Positions 8,774 to 18,086 are shown, numbered from the stretch's first letter. The stretch is DNA of 64,000 nucleotides from Clostridium sp. M62/1 (GCF_020736365.1 NZ_CP085988.1:603501-667500), one strand, 5' to 3'. Notes: a model not told the origin generated them from the sequence alone. A program made the numbers and translations.

Positions 8774-9683
8774 AACCGGCGCAGATCGTGAGATCAGCGT
8801 CAACACCTATACCGGTGGCTTCACCACCATGCTTAACCACCACCTGAGAAACAGGAATCTTTCTCTCAAGGCAGTAGGTCTTCTCTCAAAGATGCTCAGT
8901 CTTCCTCCCGATTGGGACTATTCCATCCGTGGACTTGCAATGCTGAATACAGACGGCATTGACGGTATCAGAACGGCTATGAAAGAGCTGGAAGACGAAG
9001 GATATGTTGTTCGTGTTCAATCCAGAGACGAGCGCGGGAGAATGTCCCGCAACAAATACACGGTTTACGCACTGCCGCAGAAGGAAAAGCCGTCACCGGA
9101 TTTACCGTCATCGGAAGACCCGACAACGGTTAAGCCGCCACCGGATGAACCGATGACGGAAAAACCCACGCAAATAAATACTAATCAAGTAATCCCTAAA
9201 AAAAGAAATGACTCACTTAGTAAATATCAATCTATCAATCCTGGTGGGATGGATGCGATGGATGAAAGAGAGCGTTATGAAGAAATTATTCGTGAAAACT
9301 TGGAGGTAGATATTTTATCTCAGGACAGCCGGTATGACATTGACCGCGTGAATGAAATTATCGAAGTCATGCTGGATGCCATCTGTTCTACAAGTCCAAC
9401 GCTCCGTGTCAACAATGCAGATATGCCGAAGGAGGTAGTCAAATCTCGTCTCTTGAAGCTGAACAGCAGCCATATTGATTATGTCTTCGACGCAATGCGG
9501 AAAAGTCCATCGGATATTCGGAACATCAGAGCCTATATGCTGACGGCACTCTATAACGCACCGGCTACGATAGACAATTACTATTCCGCCCTCGTCAACC
9601 ATGATTTCTACGGGCAGGACAGATTGGCAGGGTCAAAGAAGCCGAAGACCTACGATTATAGCCTTTGTGAAGACACTCTTTAA
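8763..9683 (+). CDS. Replication-initiator-like helix-turn-helix protein (DUF6017 type)
   Basis: A 306-aa protein. Residues 10-95 resemble the N-terminal winged-helix domain of RepA-type replication initiators and replisome organisers (NLSLKAVGLLSKMLSLP ... RGLAMLNTDGIDGIRTAMKELE). A Pro-rich linker around 105-140 leads to a C-terminal helical domain typical of DUF6017. In related ICEs this protein opens the transfer module and may support plasmid-like replication of the excised circle; that role is inferred from the domain. It overlaps the preceding small gene. Confidence 0.8.
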   Translation: MRGKTGADREISVNTYTGGFTTMLNHHLRNRNLSLKAVGLLSKMLSLPPDWDYSIRGLAMLNTDGIDGIRTAMKELEDEGYVVRVQSRDERGRMSRNKYTVYALPQKEKPSPDLPSSEDPTTVKPPPDEPMTEKPTQINTNQVIPKKRNDSLSKYQSINPGGMDAMDERERYEEIIRENLEVDILSQDSRYDIDRVNEIIEVMLDAICSTSPTLRVNNADMPKEVVKSRLLKLNSSHIDYVFDAMRKSPSDIRNIRAYMLTALYNAPATIDNYYSALVNHDFYGQDRLAGSKKPKTYDYSLCEDTL

Positions 9684-9726
9684 TGAATACCATCGTGAGC
9701 AATGCTCGGAAAGGAGGACAGTGTAA

Positions 9727-9762
9727 ATGAAAATCATCTATCGCCGGATTGTGCCGCCTTAG
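9727..9762 (+). CDS. Possible 11-aa leader peptide
   Basis: ATG at 9727 follows AAAGGAGGACAGTGTAA and reads MKIIYRRIVPP before a stop. A small TGCCG/CGGCA hairpin overlaps its end. The strong ribosome site with such a short frame suggests a leader peptide or a remnant ahead of pcfB; there is no homology evidence. Confidence 0.25.
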   Translation: MKIIYRRIVPP

Positions 9763-9813
9763 CTTCGGCAGCAGTCCCCATAATCATTCCAACGAAAGGA
9801 GGTAAACGCCGCA

Positions 9814-10305
9814 ATGCAGGATGAAGTCAACACCAAAGTTGTTGCAATCATGATCAAGGGCGGCAAAATCTCAGCCGAGGTGCTGAAAAAGGCGCTGGAC
9901 AAGTTCGTGCAGGAGATTGAGAAGGCACAGAAGCAGATGCAGCAGCCCAAAACCTATCGCGGCAAGCAGTCCATCAAGCATCTGATGAGCCAGAACGCCG
10001 CCATCTCCAACATCGAAGTGACGGATGGCAATATCAAGTCCTTTGAGCGGACTGCCAGCAAATACGGTCTGGACTTTGCGCTCAAGAAGGACGTTTCCGT
10101 TGAGCCGCCCAGCTATCTTGTCTTCTTCAAGGGGCGGGACGTTGATGTGATGACCGCCGCGTTCAAGGAGTTTTCCGCTAAGACGGTCAAGCAGAAGGAA
10201 CAGCCGTCCATCCGGCACAAGCTGGATCAGGAGAAAGCCCAGAGCAAGGCGCAGCACAAGGAGAAGGTCAAGGTTAAAACCAAGGATCGGGGTGTGGAGC
10301 TGTGA
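9814..10305 (+). CDS. pcfB: PcfB-family protein (DUF3801)
   Basis: A 163-aa protein of the PcfB/DUF3801 family. In conjugative plasmids such as pCF10, PcfB is an accessory factor that helps bring DNA and relaxase to the VirD4-type coupling protein. Here it directly precedes the coupling protein, with a 4-bp overlap. The N-terminal 115 residues are the conserved fold (GGKISAEVLKKALDK near residues 18-32). The last 34 residues form a Lys-rich tail beginning SIRHKLDQ and ending GVEL, which recurs on three other proteins of this element. Starts at ATG 9814 behind AAAGGAGG. Confidence 0.88.
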   Translation: MQDEVNTKVVAIMIKGGKISAEVLKKALDKFVQEIEKAQKQMQQPKTYRGKQSIKHLMSQNAAISNIEVTDGNIKSFERTASKYGLDFALKKDVSVEPPSYLVFFKGRDVDVMTAAFKEFSAKTVKQKEQPSIRHKLDQEKAQSKAQHKEKVKVKTKDRGVEL

Positions 10306-12071
10306 ACAAACCCGATGTGAAGAAGCTCGTTCTTCTGAACCTACCGTATGTCTTCGCCTTCTACTTTGCGGATAAGATTGCCGCCGTGTTCCGACTTGCA
10401 CCCGGCACGGCGTTCATCGACAGGTTGACAAACGGCTTTGCCGTGTTCGGCACTGCCTTCGCAAATCCGCTGCCCAGCTTTCATCCCGTTGATCTGCTCA
10501 TCGGTCTGTCGGCTGGCGTGTTGCTCAAGCTGGCAGTCTACATCAAGGGCAAAAACCGCAAGAAGTTCCGGCAGGGCGAAGAATACGGATCTGCACGATG
10601 GGGTAAGCCGGAGGACATCAAGCCGTACATGGACCCGGAGTTCTCGAACAACGTCATTTTGACGCAGACGGAGTTCCTGACCATGAACAGCCGTCCAAAG
10701 CAGCCGAAATACGCCCGCAACAAGAACATCCTTGTCATCGGCGGTTCCGGCTCAGGCAAGACGCGATTTTTTGTCAAACCCAATTTGATGCAGATGCACA
10801 GCAGCTATGTTGTGACTGACCCGAAGGGTACGGTGCTGGTGGAGTGCGGCAAAATGCTTGAAAAGGGCGGCTACATCATCAAGTCGCTGAACACCATCAA
10901 CTTCCGAAAATCCATGCACTACAACCCGTTCAGTTATATCCGCTCAGAGAAGGACATCCTCAAACTGGTCAATACGATCATCGTCAACACGAAGGGAGAT
11001 GGCGATAAGTCCGGCGAAGATTTTTGGGTAAAGGCAGAAAAGCTCTACTACACAGCCCTCATCGGCTACATCTGGTACGAGGCACCCGACCACGAGAAAA
11101 ACTTCACTACTCTGCTCGAAATGATCAATGCCTCGGAAGCCAGAGAGGACGATGAGACCTTCAAGAACCCAGTGGATGTCATGTTCGATGAGCTGGAAGC
11201 CCGCGATCCTGACCACTTTGCGGTTAAGCAATACCGCAAATACAAGCTGGCGGCTGGCAAGACTGCAAAGTCGATTTTAATTTCCTGCGGTGCAAGGCTT
11301 GCGCCCTTCGACATCGCAGAGCTGCGGGAGCTGATGAGCTACGATGAGATGGAGCTGGACACCATCGGAGACCGGAAGACGGCACTGTTTGTCATCATTT
11401 CCGATACCGATGACACTTTCAATTTCGTTGTAGCGATCATGTATTCCCAGCTCTTCAACCTTCTCTGCGACAAGGCAGATGACGTTTACAACGGACGGCT
11501 TCCCGTCCATGTGCGCTGTCTGCTGGACGAGTTTGCGAACATCGGTCAAATCCCGAAGTTTGATAAGCTCATCGCCACCATCCGCAGCAGGGAAATCTCG
11601 GCGTCAATCATCTTACAGTCCCAGTCTCAGCTCAAGACCATCTACAAGGATGCGGCGGACACCATCACGGGCAACTGCGACTGCACACTTTTCCTCGGCG
11701 GAAAAGAAAAATCGACGCTCAAGGAAATCAGCGAGGTGCTGGGCAAGGAGACAATCGACCTTTACAACACCTCAGAAACCCGTTCCAACAACAACTCCTA
11801 TGGCTTGAACTATCAGAAGACCGGCAAGGAACTGATGTCTCAGGACGAGATCGCCGTCATGGACGGAGCCAAGTGTATTTTACAGCTTCGAGGCGTGAGA
11901 CCTTTTCTCAGTAACAAATACGACATCACGAAGCATCCAAAGTACCGGCAGCTCTCCGACTATAACAAGCGGAACGCCTTTGACATTGAGAAGTACCGGC
12001 AGCACAAGCTGGTAGTCAAGCCCGATGACACATTCGACCTCTATGATATGGGCGAGGTCGAAGCGGATTAA
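10302..12071 (+). CDS. VirD4/TraG-type conjugative coupling protein
   Basis: A 589-aa type IV coupling ATPase that delivers the relaxase-DNA complex to the secretion channel at the membrane. It has two N-terminal hydrophobic segments (about residues 7-25 and 55-80), Walker A GGSGSGKTRFF near residue 147, and Walker B LLDEFANIGQIP. The following RSREISASIILQSQSQ segment is typical of VirD4 (TcpA-like members lack part of it). It starts at GTG 10302 overlapping the pcfB stop. A large terminator starts 2 nt after its stop codon. Confidence 0.95.
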   Translation: MNKPDVKKLVLLNLPYVFAFYFADKIAAVFRLAPGTAFIDRLTNGFAVFGTAFANPLPSFHPVDLLIGLSAGVLLKLAVYIKGKNRKKFRQGEEYGSARWGKPEDIKPYMDPEFSNNVILTQTEFLTMNSRPKQPKYARNKNILVIGGSGSGKTRFFVKPNLMQMHSSYVVTDPKGTVLVECGKMLEKGGYIIKSLNTINFRKSMHYNPFSYIRSEKDILKLVNTIIVNTKGDGDKSGEDFWVKAEKLYYTALIGYIWYEAPDHEKNFTTLLEMINASEAREDDETFKNPVDVMFDELEARDPDHFAVKQYRKYKLAAGKTAKSILISCGARLAPFDIAELRELMSYDEMELDTIGDRKTALFVIISDTDDTFNFVVAIMYSQLFNLLCDKADDVYNGRLPVHVRCLLDEFANIGQIPKFDKLIATIRSREISASIILQSQSQLKTIYKDAADTITGNCDCTLFLGGKEKSTLKEISEVLGKETIDLYNTSETRSNNNSYGLNYQKTGKELMSQDEIAVMDGAKCILQLRGVRPFLSNKYDITKHPKYRQLSDYNKRNAFDIEKYRQHKLVVKPDDTFDLYDMGEVEAD

Positions 12072-12072
12072 A

Positions 12073-12150
12073 GCCCCGTCGCTGCACTGCGCAGTGGGTA
12101 AAGCCTGATGGCTCATCCCAAAGCAGAACAGCGACGGGGCTTCTTTTTTT
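12073..12150 (+). terminator. Large intrinsic terminator after virD4
   Basis: A 12-bp stem (GCCCCGTCGCTG at 12073-12084 with CAGCGACGGGGC at 12129-12140) followed by TTCTTTTTTT. Inside is a perfect palindrome CACTGCGCAGTG (12085-12096) and AGCAGAACA. It separates virD4 from the maff2 genes and may tune expression between the two blocks. Confidence 0.85.
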
Positions 12151-12205
12151 ATGCCCATTTTCAAAAATACACAACCAATCTTTTTCAAATCAAGGAGGAA
12201 AATCT

Positions 12206-12421
12206 ATGGCTTTCATCAATCAGGCTGTCACGGTTCTTCAGACGCTCGTTATCGCGCTCGGCGCGGGTCTTGCTGTGTGGGGTGTTGTCAACCTCATGGA
12301 AGGCTACGGCAACGACAACCCCGGCGCCAAGTCTCAGGGAATCAAGCAGCTCATGGCTGGCGGTGGTGTGGTGCTGATCGGCACGACCCTCATCCCTCTG
12401 CTCTCCGGTCTGTTCGGTTAA
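12206..12421 (+). CDS. Maff2-family membrane protein, copy 1
   Basis: A 71-aa protein with two hydrophobic segments (about residues 8-28 and 48-70) joined by a short polar loop NLMEGYGNDNPGAKSQG. This layout resembles VirB2/TrbC-type pilin precursors, and its position between the coupling protein and VirB6-like protein supports a structural role in the transfer apparatus; that role is inferred. AGGAGGAAAATCT precedes the ATG. The protein is identical to the product of 12515-12730. Confidence 0.85.
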   Translation: MAFINQAVTVLQTLVIALGAGLAVWGVVNLMEGYGNDNPGAKSQGIKQLMAGGGVVLIGTTLIPLLSGLFG

Positions 12422-12514
12422 TCTGGCAGCCGCGCAGAAGTAACCATCGGGGCGGGTGCGGAAAAGGCACTCGCTCTTCACAATTCACCAACGATTTAAG
12501 GAGGAAATTCAAGT

Positions 12515-12730
12515 ATGGCATTTATCAATCAGGCAGTTACGGTTCTCCAGACGCTTGTTATCGCCCTCGGCGCAGGTCTTGCGGTGTGGGGTGTTGTCAA
12601 CCTCATGGAAGGCTACGGCAACGACAACCCCGGCGCTAAGTCTCAGGGCATCAAGCAGCTCATGGCGGGCGGCGGTGTGGTGCTGATCGGCACGACCCTC
12701 ATCCCTCTGCTCTCCGGTTTGTTCGGCTAA
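12515..12730 (+). CDS. Maff2-family membrane protein, copy 2
   Basis: Encodes the same 71 residues as the gene at 12206, but the DNA differs at many third codon positions (for example GCTTTC versus GCATTT in codons 2-3). The tandem copies are therefore not a recent duplication left untouched: selection or conversion has kept the protein constant. It has its own ribosome site AGGAGGAAATTCAAGT. The 93-bp spacer between copies is GC-rich and without other features. Confidence 0.85.
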   Translation: MAFINQAVTVLQTLVIALGAGLAVWGVVNLMEGYGNDNPGAKSQGIKQLMAGGGVVLIGTTLIPLLSGLFG

Positions 12731-12769
12731 TCCACGGCAAGCCCAGCTTAACCGAAGGGTGGTGAAATA

Positions 12770-13639
12770 TTGGGCAGCATTTTAGAAAAGATTGAGCAGG
12801 CTCTCAAGGATATGCTGATCGGATGGATCGAGAGCAACCTGACCAATATGTTCACCGATGTCAACGAGAAGGTAGGAACGATTGCCGCCGAAGTTGGGCA
12901 AACACCGTCCGGCTGGAACGGCGGCGTGTACCAGATGATCCGGGGACTATCCGAAAACGTGATAGTCCCCATCGCTGGCATCATCATCACCTTCGTCTTG
13001 TGCTACGAGCTGATTTCCATGATCACCGAGAAAAACAACCTTCACGACATGGACACATGGATGTTCTTCAAGTGGTTTTTCAAGGCGGCTGTGGCGATCT
13101 ATCTCGTGACGCACACGTTTGACATCGTGATGGCAGTATTCGACATCGGGCAGAACGTGGTTTCCGGTGCAGCAGGAGTCATCCACGGCAACACCAGTAT
13201 TGATATTGATTCGACGATTGCGCAGATGCGTACCGGCATGGAGAACATGGGCGTCGGAGAACTGCTCGGACTGTCGATAGAAACGCTCCTGATCAGCCTG
13301 TGCCTCAAAATCATGGCAATCCTCATTACGGTCATTCTCTACGGGCGCATGATTGAGATTTACTGCACCGTGAGCATTGCGCCTATTCCCATCGCAACCA
13401 TGAGCAACCGCGAATGGGGCAGCATCGGCACGAACTATCTAAAAGGCTTGTTCGCTCTGGCATTTCAGGGCTTCCTCATCATGGTCTGTGTCGGCATCTA
13501 TGCGGTGCTGATCAACGGCATGATTATCGCAGACAACATTCACTCGGCTCTGTTCTCTGTGGCAGCGTACACGGTCATTCTGTGCTTCTCACTGTTCAAG
13601 ACCGGAAGCCTTGCAAAATCCATCTTCCATGCGCACTAA
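12770..13639 (+). CDS. VirB6/TrbL-like polytopic membrane protein
   Basis: A 289-aa protein with about five or six transmembrane stretches (for example residues 62-83, 100-125, 165-200, 235-275), matching the VirB6/TrbL-like subunits of Gram-positive conjugation channels. It starts with TTG at 12770 behind AAGGGTGGTGA. The stop is 14 bp before the MT-A70 methyltransferase gene. Residue-level homology of this group is weak, so the call rests on membrane topology, size and position after the Maff2 genes. Confidence 0.8.
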   Translation: MGSILEKIEQALKDMLIGWIESNLTNMFTDVNEKVGTIAAEVGQTPSGWNGGVYQMIRGLSENVIVPIAGIIITFVLCYELISMITEKNNLHDMDTWMFFKWFFKAAVAIYLVTHTFDIVMAVFDIGQNVVSGAAGVIHGNTSIDIDSTIAQMRTGMENMGVGELLGLSIETLLISLCLKIMAILITVILYGRMIEIYCTVSIAPIPIATMSNREWGSIGTNYLKGLFALAFQGFLIMVCVGIYAVLINGMIIADNIHSALFSVAAYTVILCFSLFKTGSLAKSIFHAH

Positions 13640-13652
13640 GGAGGTCGGCAGC

Positions 13653-14222
13653 ATGAAGAAGTACAGCATCATCTACGCCGATCCCCCTTGGGCGTATCGG
13701 ACTTACTCCAAGAAGGGACAGGGACGGTCGGCAGAAAGCCACTACCCGACAATGTGTATTGAAGACATCAAGGCACTTCCGGTCGGTGAGCTTGCCGCCA
13801 AGGACTGCGCTCTGTTCCTCTGGATCACGTTCCCGTGCCTCTGTGAAGCACTCGAAGTGCTGGCGGCATGGGGCTTTTCTTATAAGACCGTGGCTTTTGT
13901 ATGGGTGAAGCAAAACCGCAAGAACGATGATCTCTTCACTGGCATGGGGTATTGGACAAGGGCGAACGCCGAAATCTGCATCCTTGCTACGAAGGGACAT
14001 CCGAAGCGTGTTGACGCCGGTGTGCGTCAGGTCATCCTCAGCCATATCGAAGAGCATTCCAAAAAGCCGGATGAAGCGCGGGAGCGCATTGTCCGGCTCA
14101 TGGGAGACCTTCCCCGCGTAGAGCTTTTTGCCCGTCAGTCTCCCGAAGGCTGGGACGTTTGGGGCAACGAGGTCGAATGCACGGCTCATCTTCCTATGGA
14201 GGAAACACCATGCTGCGGCTAA
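13653..14222 (+). CDS. MT-A70-type adenine methyltransferase (orphan)
   Basis: A 189-aa S-adenosylmethionine-dependent methyltransferase. The catalytic motif DPPW appears as YADPPWAY at about residues 8-15. Further family features are the SHYPTM segment and LWITFP. MT-A70 family members methylate adenine N6 in DNA or RNA; no restriction partner lies beside it. The start at ATG 13653 has AAGGAGG 9 nt upstream; a longer frame back to 13611 lies inside the previous gene and is unlikely. Its end overlaps the XF1762-like gene by 13 bp. It may protect ICE DNA from host restriction (inference). Confidence 0.88.
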   Translation: MKKYSIIYADPPWAYRTYSKKGQGRSAESHYPTMCIEDIKALPVGELAAKDCALFLWITFPCLCEALEVLAAWGFSYKTVAFVWVKQNRKNDDLFTGMGYWTRANAEICILATKGHPKRVDAGVRQVILSHIEEHSKKPDEARERIVRLMGDLPRVELFARQSPEGWDVWGNEVECTAHLPMEETPCCG

Positions 14223-14698
14223 GACCCATCTCCCTTCGAGACGCCAACGAGTATGTCCGGCAGCATCACCGGCATCACAAGCCGGTTGCCGGTCACAAGT
14301 TTTCCATCGGCTGTGAAGCAGACGGTGAGCTGGTCGGCGTGATCATCGCCGGGCGTCCCGTCAGCCGGTATCTGGATGACGGCTTCACATTGGAGGTTAC
14401 AAGGCTATGCACCAACGGAGAGAAGAACGCTTGCAGCTTTCTCTACGGCGCGGCGGCAAGAGCTGCTGCGGCTATGGGCTATAAGCGCATCATCACCTAC
14501 ACACTGGAAAGTGAAAACGGTGCAAGCCTTCGGGCTTCCGGCTGGATCTGTCAAGGCAAAGCGGGTGGGCTTCGCTGGACGGGTAAGCGTCAGCCGAAGG
14601 AGGATCAATATCCCGCACAAATGAAGCTGCGTTATGAAAAGCAGCTTAGAAAGGAGGAAACAGTCAATGGCATTTGTTCCGGTCCCGAAGGATCTTAA
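14210..14698 (+). CDS. XF1762-family protein (GNAT-like fold)
   Basis: A 162-aa protein of the XF1762 group, found in phages and ICEs and resembling GNAT acetyltransferases (GCEADGELVGVIIAGRPVSR, then TRLCTNGEKNACSFLYGAA). Role unknown. ATG 14210 is preceded by TATGGAGGAAACACC and overlaps the methyltransferase stop; its own C-terminus overlaps prgI by 32 bp. The tight packing suggests translation with the transfer genes. Confidence 0.8.
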   Translation: MLRLRPISLRDANEYVRQHHRHHKPVAGHKFSIGCEADGELVGVIIAGRPVSRYLDDGFTLEVTRLCTNGEKNACSFLYGAAARAAAAMGYKRIITYTLESENGASLRASGWICQGKAGGLRWTGKRQPKEDQYPAQMKLRYEKQLRKEETVNGICSGPEGS

Positions 14699-15047
14699 CC
14701 GCGTCAAAACGAAGGTCATGTTCAACCTGACCAAGCGGCAGCTCATTTGTTTTTCCATCGCTGCGGCGGTCGGCGTCCCGATCTTCTTTCTGGCGAAGGC
14801 GCATCTCGACTTGTCTACGGCGGCAATGCTGATGGTGGTGATCATGCTCCCGTTCATCTTCTTCGCGCTTTACGAGAAGGACGGTCAGCCCGCCGAAAAG
14901 TATCTGTACCACATTGTACAGTCCATGTTCATCCGGGACAAGGTGCGTCCCTATCGCACTAACAATCTCTACGCTGAAATTCAGCAGAAAATCAAAGAAC
15001 AGGAGGAATTGCAGCTTGAACAACAGCACAGCAAGGGCAAAGCCTAA
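14667..15047 (+). CDS. prgI: PrgI-family conjugation membrane protein
   Basis: A 126-aa protein with two adjacent hydrophobic segments (about residues 25-42 and 48-66), followed by a basic, Gln-rich tail. PrgI proteins are VirB3-like components that sit next to and interact with the VirB4 ATPase; here virB4 overlaps it by 32 bp. The start ATG 14667 has AAGGAGGAAACAGTCA upstream. The conserved N-terminus reads MAFVPVPKDLNRVKTK. Confidence 0.9.
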   Translation: MAFVPVPKDLNRVKTKVMFNLTKRQLICFSIAAAVGVPIFFLAKAHLDLSTAAMLMVVIMLPFIFFALYEKDGQPAEKYLYHIVQSMFIRDKVRPYRTNNLYAEIQQKIKEQEELQLEQQHSKGKA

Positions 15048-17448
15048 GATGACCGTCAAGAACGGCGTCGTTTACGGCGATGCCCTTTCCGCTCAGGAAA
15101 AGAAGCGGATCGTCATGCAGAAGAAAAAGGACAGGAAGGCAAAGAAAGTCCGCAAGTCCGCACAGCAGACCATCCCCTATGTGGAGATGTGCCGTGACGG
15201 TATCTGCAAGGTGAACAGCCGCCTCTACACGAAGTCCATCGCCTTTGAGGACATCAACTACCAGCTCGCGCAGAACGAGGACAAAACTGCCATCTTTGAG
15301 AACTGGTGCGACTTTCTGAACTACTTTGACAGCTCGATTTTCGTCCAGCTCTCCTTCATCAATCAGAAGGCAAGCCTCAATGAGTTTCGCAAACGCATCA
15401 ACATTCCGGCACAGGAGGACGATTTCAACGACATCCGCTCCGAGTATTCCGGTATGCTGCAAAACCAGCTCACCAAGGGCAACAACGGGCTGATCAAGAA
15501 GAAGTACATCACCTTCGGCATTGAGGCGGACTCCCTCCGCACGGCAAAGCCGAAGCTCGAACGCATTGAAACCGACATCCTCAACAACTTCAAAACTCTC
15601 GGCGTGAAAACCGAGCCGCTGTCCGGCTACGAACGGCTGAAAGTGCTTCATGATGTGTTCAATATGGACAGCAATGAGCCGTTCCGCTTTTCCTTCGATA
15701 TGGTTGCCCGGACGGGGCTTTCCAGCAAGGACTTCATCGCTCCCACTTCCTTTGACTTCCGTGAAGGCAAGTGCTTCAAGATGGGCAAAACCATCGGCGC
15801 GGTGAGCTTCCTGCAAATCCTCGCGCCGGAACTCAATGACCGTATGCTTGCCGACTTCCTTGAGATGGACAGCAACATCACGGTCAATTTTCATATCCGG
15901 ACGATTGACCAGGCGAAGGCAATCAAGAGCATCAAGTCAAAGATCACCGACCTCGACAAGATGAAGATCGAAGAGCAGAAAAAGGCAGTCCGCTCCGGCT
16001 ACGATATGGACATCATCCCGTCCGACCTCGCCACCTTCGGCGGTGAGGCAAAGCGTCTGTTGCAGGATCTCCAGACCCGCAACGAGAGACTGTTCCTCGT
16101 GACCATCCTCATCATGAACACGGCAACCAACCGCCAGAAGCTCGAAAACGCGGTGTTCCAGACCGCCGCCATCGCTCAGAAGTACAACTGTGCGCTCAAG
16201 CGTCTCGACTTCCAACAGGAGGAAGGGCTGATGTCCTCCCTGCCTATCGGCGTCAATCAGGTGGAGATTGAGCGCGGACTGACCACTTCCAGCACGGCGG
16301 TTTTCGTGCCGTTCACCACGCAGGAGCTTTTTCAGGGCGGCGAAGCTCTCTACTACGGGCTGAATGCGCTGTCCAACAACATGATCATGGTGGACCGCAA
16401 GCAGCTCAAGAACCCCAACGGTCTGATCTTGGGTACACCCGGCTCCGGTAAGTCCTTCTCCGCCAAGCGTGAAATGACGAACGCCTTCCTCATCACGGAG
16501 GATGACATCATCGTCTGCGACCCCGAAGCCGAGTATTTCCCCCTTGTGCAGAAGCTCGGCGGTCAGGTCATCCGCATCTCGCCGGTCAGCACGGATTACA
16601 TCAATCCGCTGGACATCAACACGAACTACTCCGAAGAGGAAAACCCGCTGACGCTGAAATCCGACTTCATCCTCTCCATGTGTGAGCTGATTGTCGGCGG
16701 CAAGGACGGCTTGCAGCCGGTTGAGAAGACCATCATTGACCGCAGTGTTCGCATGGTCTATCAGGAGTTTCTTGCAGACCCAAAACCGGAGAAAATGCCG
16801 ATCCTTGAAGACCTCTACAACATTCTGAGAAATCAGAAGGAGCCGGAGGCACAGCGCATCGCAACTGCCCTTGAAATCTATGTTCACGGCTCTCTGAACG
16901 TCTTCAATCACAGAACGAATGTGGATGTCAACAACCGCTTCGTCTGCTATGACATCCGCGAACTCGGCAAGCAGCTCAAAAAGCTCGGTATGCTGATCGT
17001 GCAGGATCAGGTGTGGAACAGAGTTACCATCAACCGCGCCCAGCACAAGGCAACGCGCTACTACATGGACGAGTTCCACCTTTTGCTGAAAGAGGAACAG
17101 ACCGCCGCGTACAGCGTGGAAATCTGGAAGCGTTTCAGAAAATGGGGCGGCATTCCCACCGGTATTACGCAGAACGTCAAGGATCTGCTTGCGTCCCGCG
17201 AGGTAGAGAACATCTTTGAAAACTCGGATTTTGTCTACCTTCTGAATCAGGCGTCCGGAGACCGGCAGATTCTCTCGAAGTCGCTGAACATCTCACCCAG
17301 CCAGCAGAACTACATCACCAATTCCAACGCCGGTGAGGGGCTGATCTTCTATGGCTCAACCATCGTGCCATTCAAGGACGATTTCCCCAAGAACACGCAG
17401 CTCTACCGCATCATGACCACCAAGCCCGAAGAAACCGTACAGAATTAA
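15016..17448 (+). CDS. VirB4/TrsE-type conjugation ATPase
   Basis: An 810-aa ATPase that powers assembly and substrate transfer of the type IV secretion channel. Walker A is GTPGSGKSFSAKRE and Walker B is YYMDEFHLLLK, with the arginine-rich RFRKWGGIPTGITQNVKDLL segment typical of VirB4. The N-terminal half is the VirB4 N-domain, which is thought to bind PrgI. I chose TTG 15016 because AGGAGGAATT lies directly upstream; ATG 15049 is an alternative. A frame open to 14914 lies within prgI. Confidence 0.94.
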   Translation: MNNSTARAKPKMTVKNGVVYGDALSAQEKKRIVMQKKKDRKAKKVRKSAQQTIPYVEMCRDGICKVNSRLYTKSIAFEDINYQLAQNEDKTAIFENWCDFLNYFDSSIFVQLSFINQKASLNEFRKRINIPAQEDDFNDIRSEYSGMLQNQLTKGNNGLIKKKYITFGIEADSLRTAKPKLERIETDILNNFKTLGVKTEPLSGYERLKVLHDVFNMDSNEPFRFSFDMVARTGLSSKDFIAPTSFDFREGKCFKMGKTIGAVSFLQILAPELNDRMLADFLEMDSNITVNFHIRTIDQAKAIKSIKSKITDLDKMKIEEQKKAVRSGYDMDIIPSDLATFGGEAKRLLQDLQTRNERLFLVTILIMNTATNRQKLENAVFQTAAIAQKYNCALKRLDFQQEEGLMSSLPIGVNQVEIERGLTTSSTAVFVPFTTQELFQGGEALYYGLNALSNNMIMVDRKQLKNPNGLILGTPGSGKSFSAKREMTNAFLITEDDIIVCDPEAEYFPLVQKLGGQVIRISPVSTDYINPLDINTNYSEEENPLTLKSDFILSMCELIVGGKDGLQPVEKTIIDRSVRMVYQEFLADPKPEKMPILEDLYNILRNQKEPEAQRIATALEIYVHGSLNVFNHRTNVDVNNRFVCYDIRELGKQLKKLGMLIVQDQVWNRVTINRAQHKATRYYMDEFHLLLKEEQTAAYSVEIWKRFRKWGGIPTGITQNVKDLLASREVENIFENSDFVYLLNQASGDRQILSKSLNISPSQQNYITNSNAGEGLIFYGSTIVPFKDDFPKNTQLYRIMTTKPEETVQN

Positions 17449-17462
17449 GGAGGATTTTGAAT

Positions 17463-18086
17463 ATGAATAAGAACTTCAATCTTGAGAACGCCAAGAGCAT
17501 CATCGCAGAAGCCAGCGGTGTCCCCGTAAACACCACGTTTGGCAGCATCACCAAGCTGATTGACCTTCTGCTTGAGGTCATCGACATGAGCGCCGATCTC
17601 ATTGCCCTCATCCACGAGGAAACCGAACTGAAAAAGCACCATCGCGCCTACCTCCACGTTCATGAGGAACTGGAGGACTGCGCCGACCAGATGGCAGAGC
17701 GTATGCAGGAGATTTTCGATGAGACCACTGACTGTGTGATCAAGCTGATGAAGGATGTCCACGAGACGTTCCGAGTCCGCAAGCAGGAAGCGGCTGAGGA
17801 CGATGCCGATACCGTCACCATCGCCAAGGAAGACTACGAAACCATGATCGACGATCTGCTCACGATGTCCGAAATCATTCAGTGCGTCGCAGATATGCGC
17901 ACGCAGGATGTGAAGGCAATCCGCGAGTTCGGCAAGTTCGTCCCCGCCTTTGCCGCCTTTGAGAAGAACCGCCTGAGCCTCTATCGTGAGGCGGCGAAGG
18001 AAGCCGAGGAAATCTTCGACCGTTGGGCGGACGAGATTGACGATCTCGATGAGGACTACGAGCCGGACGAGTTCTTCTCTGATTGA
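17463..18086 (+). CDS. Conserved ICE protein, acidic and helical, function unknown
   Basis: A 207-aa acidic, mostly helical protein with no recognised domain. Stretches such as DLIALIHEETELKKHHRAYLH and a very acidic C-terminus (DEIDDLDEDYEPDEFFSD) are predicted to be helical or disordered. ATG 17463 has AGGAGG at a 9-nt spacing; TTG 17457 is too close to it. It lies between virB4 and an orphan methyltransferase in the transfer operon. Confidence 0.75.
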   Translation: MNKNFNLENAKSIIAEASGVPVNTTFGSITKLIDLLLEVIDMSADLIALIHEETELKKHHRAYLHVHEELEDCADQMAERMQEIFDETTDCVIKLMKDVHETFRVRKQEAAEDDADTVTIAKEDYETMIDDLLTMSEIIQCVADMRTQDVKAIREFGKFVPAFAAFEKNRLSLYREAAKEAEEIFDRWADEIDDLDEDYEPDEFFSD

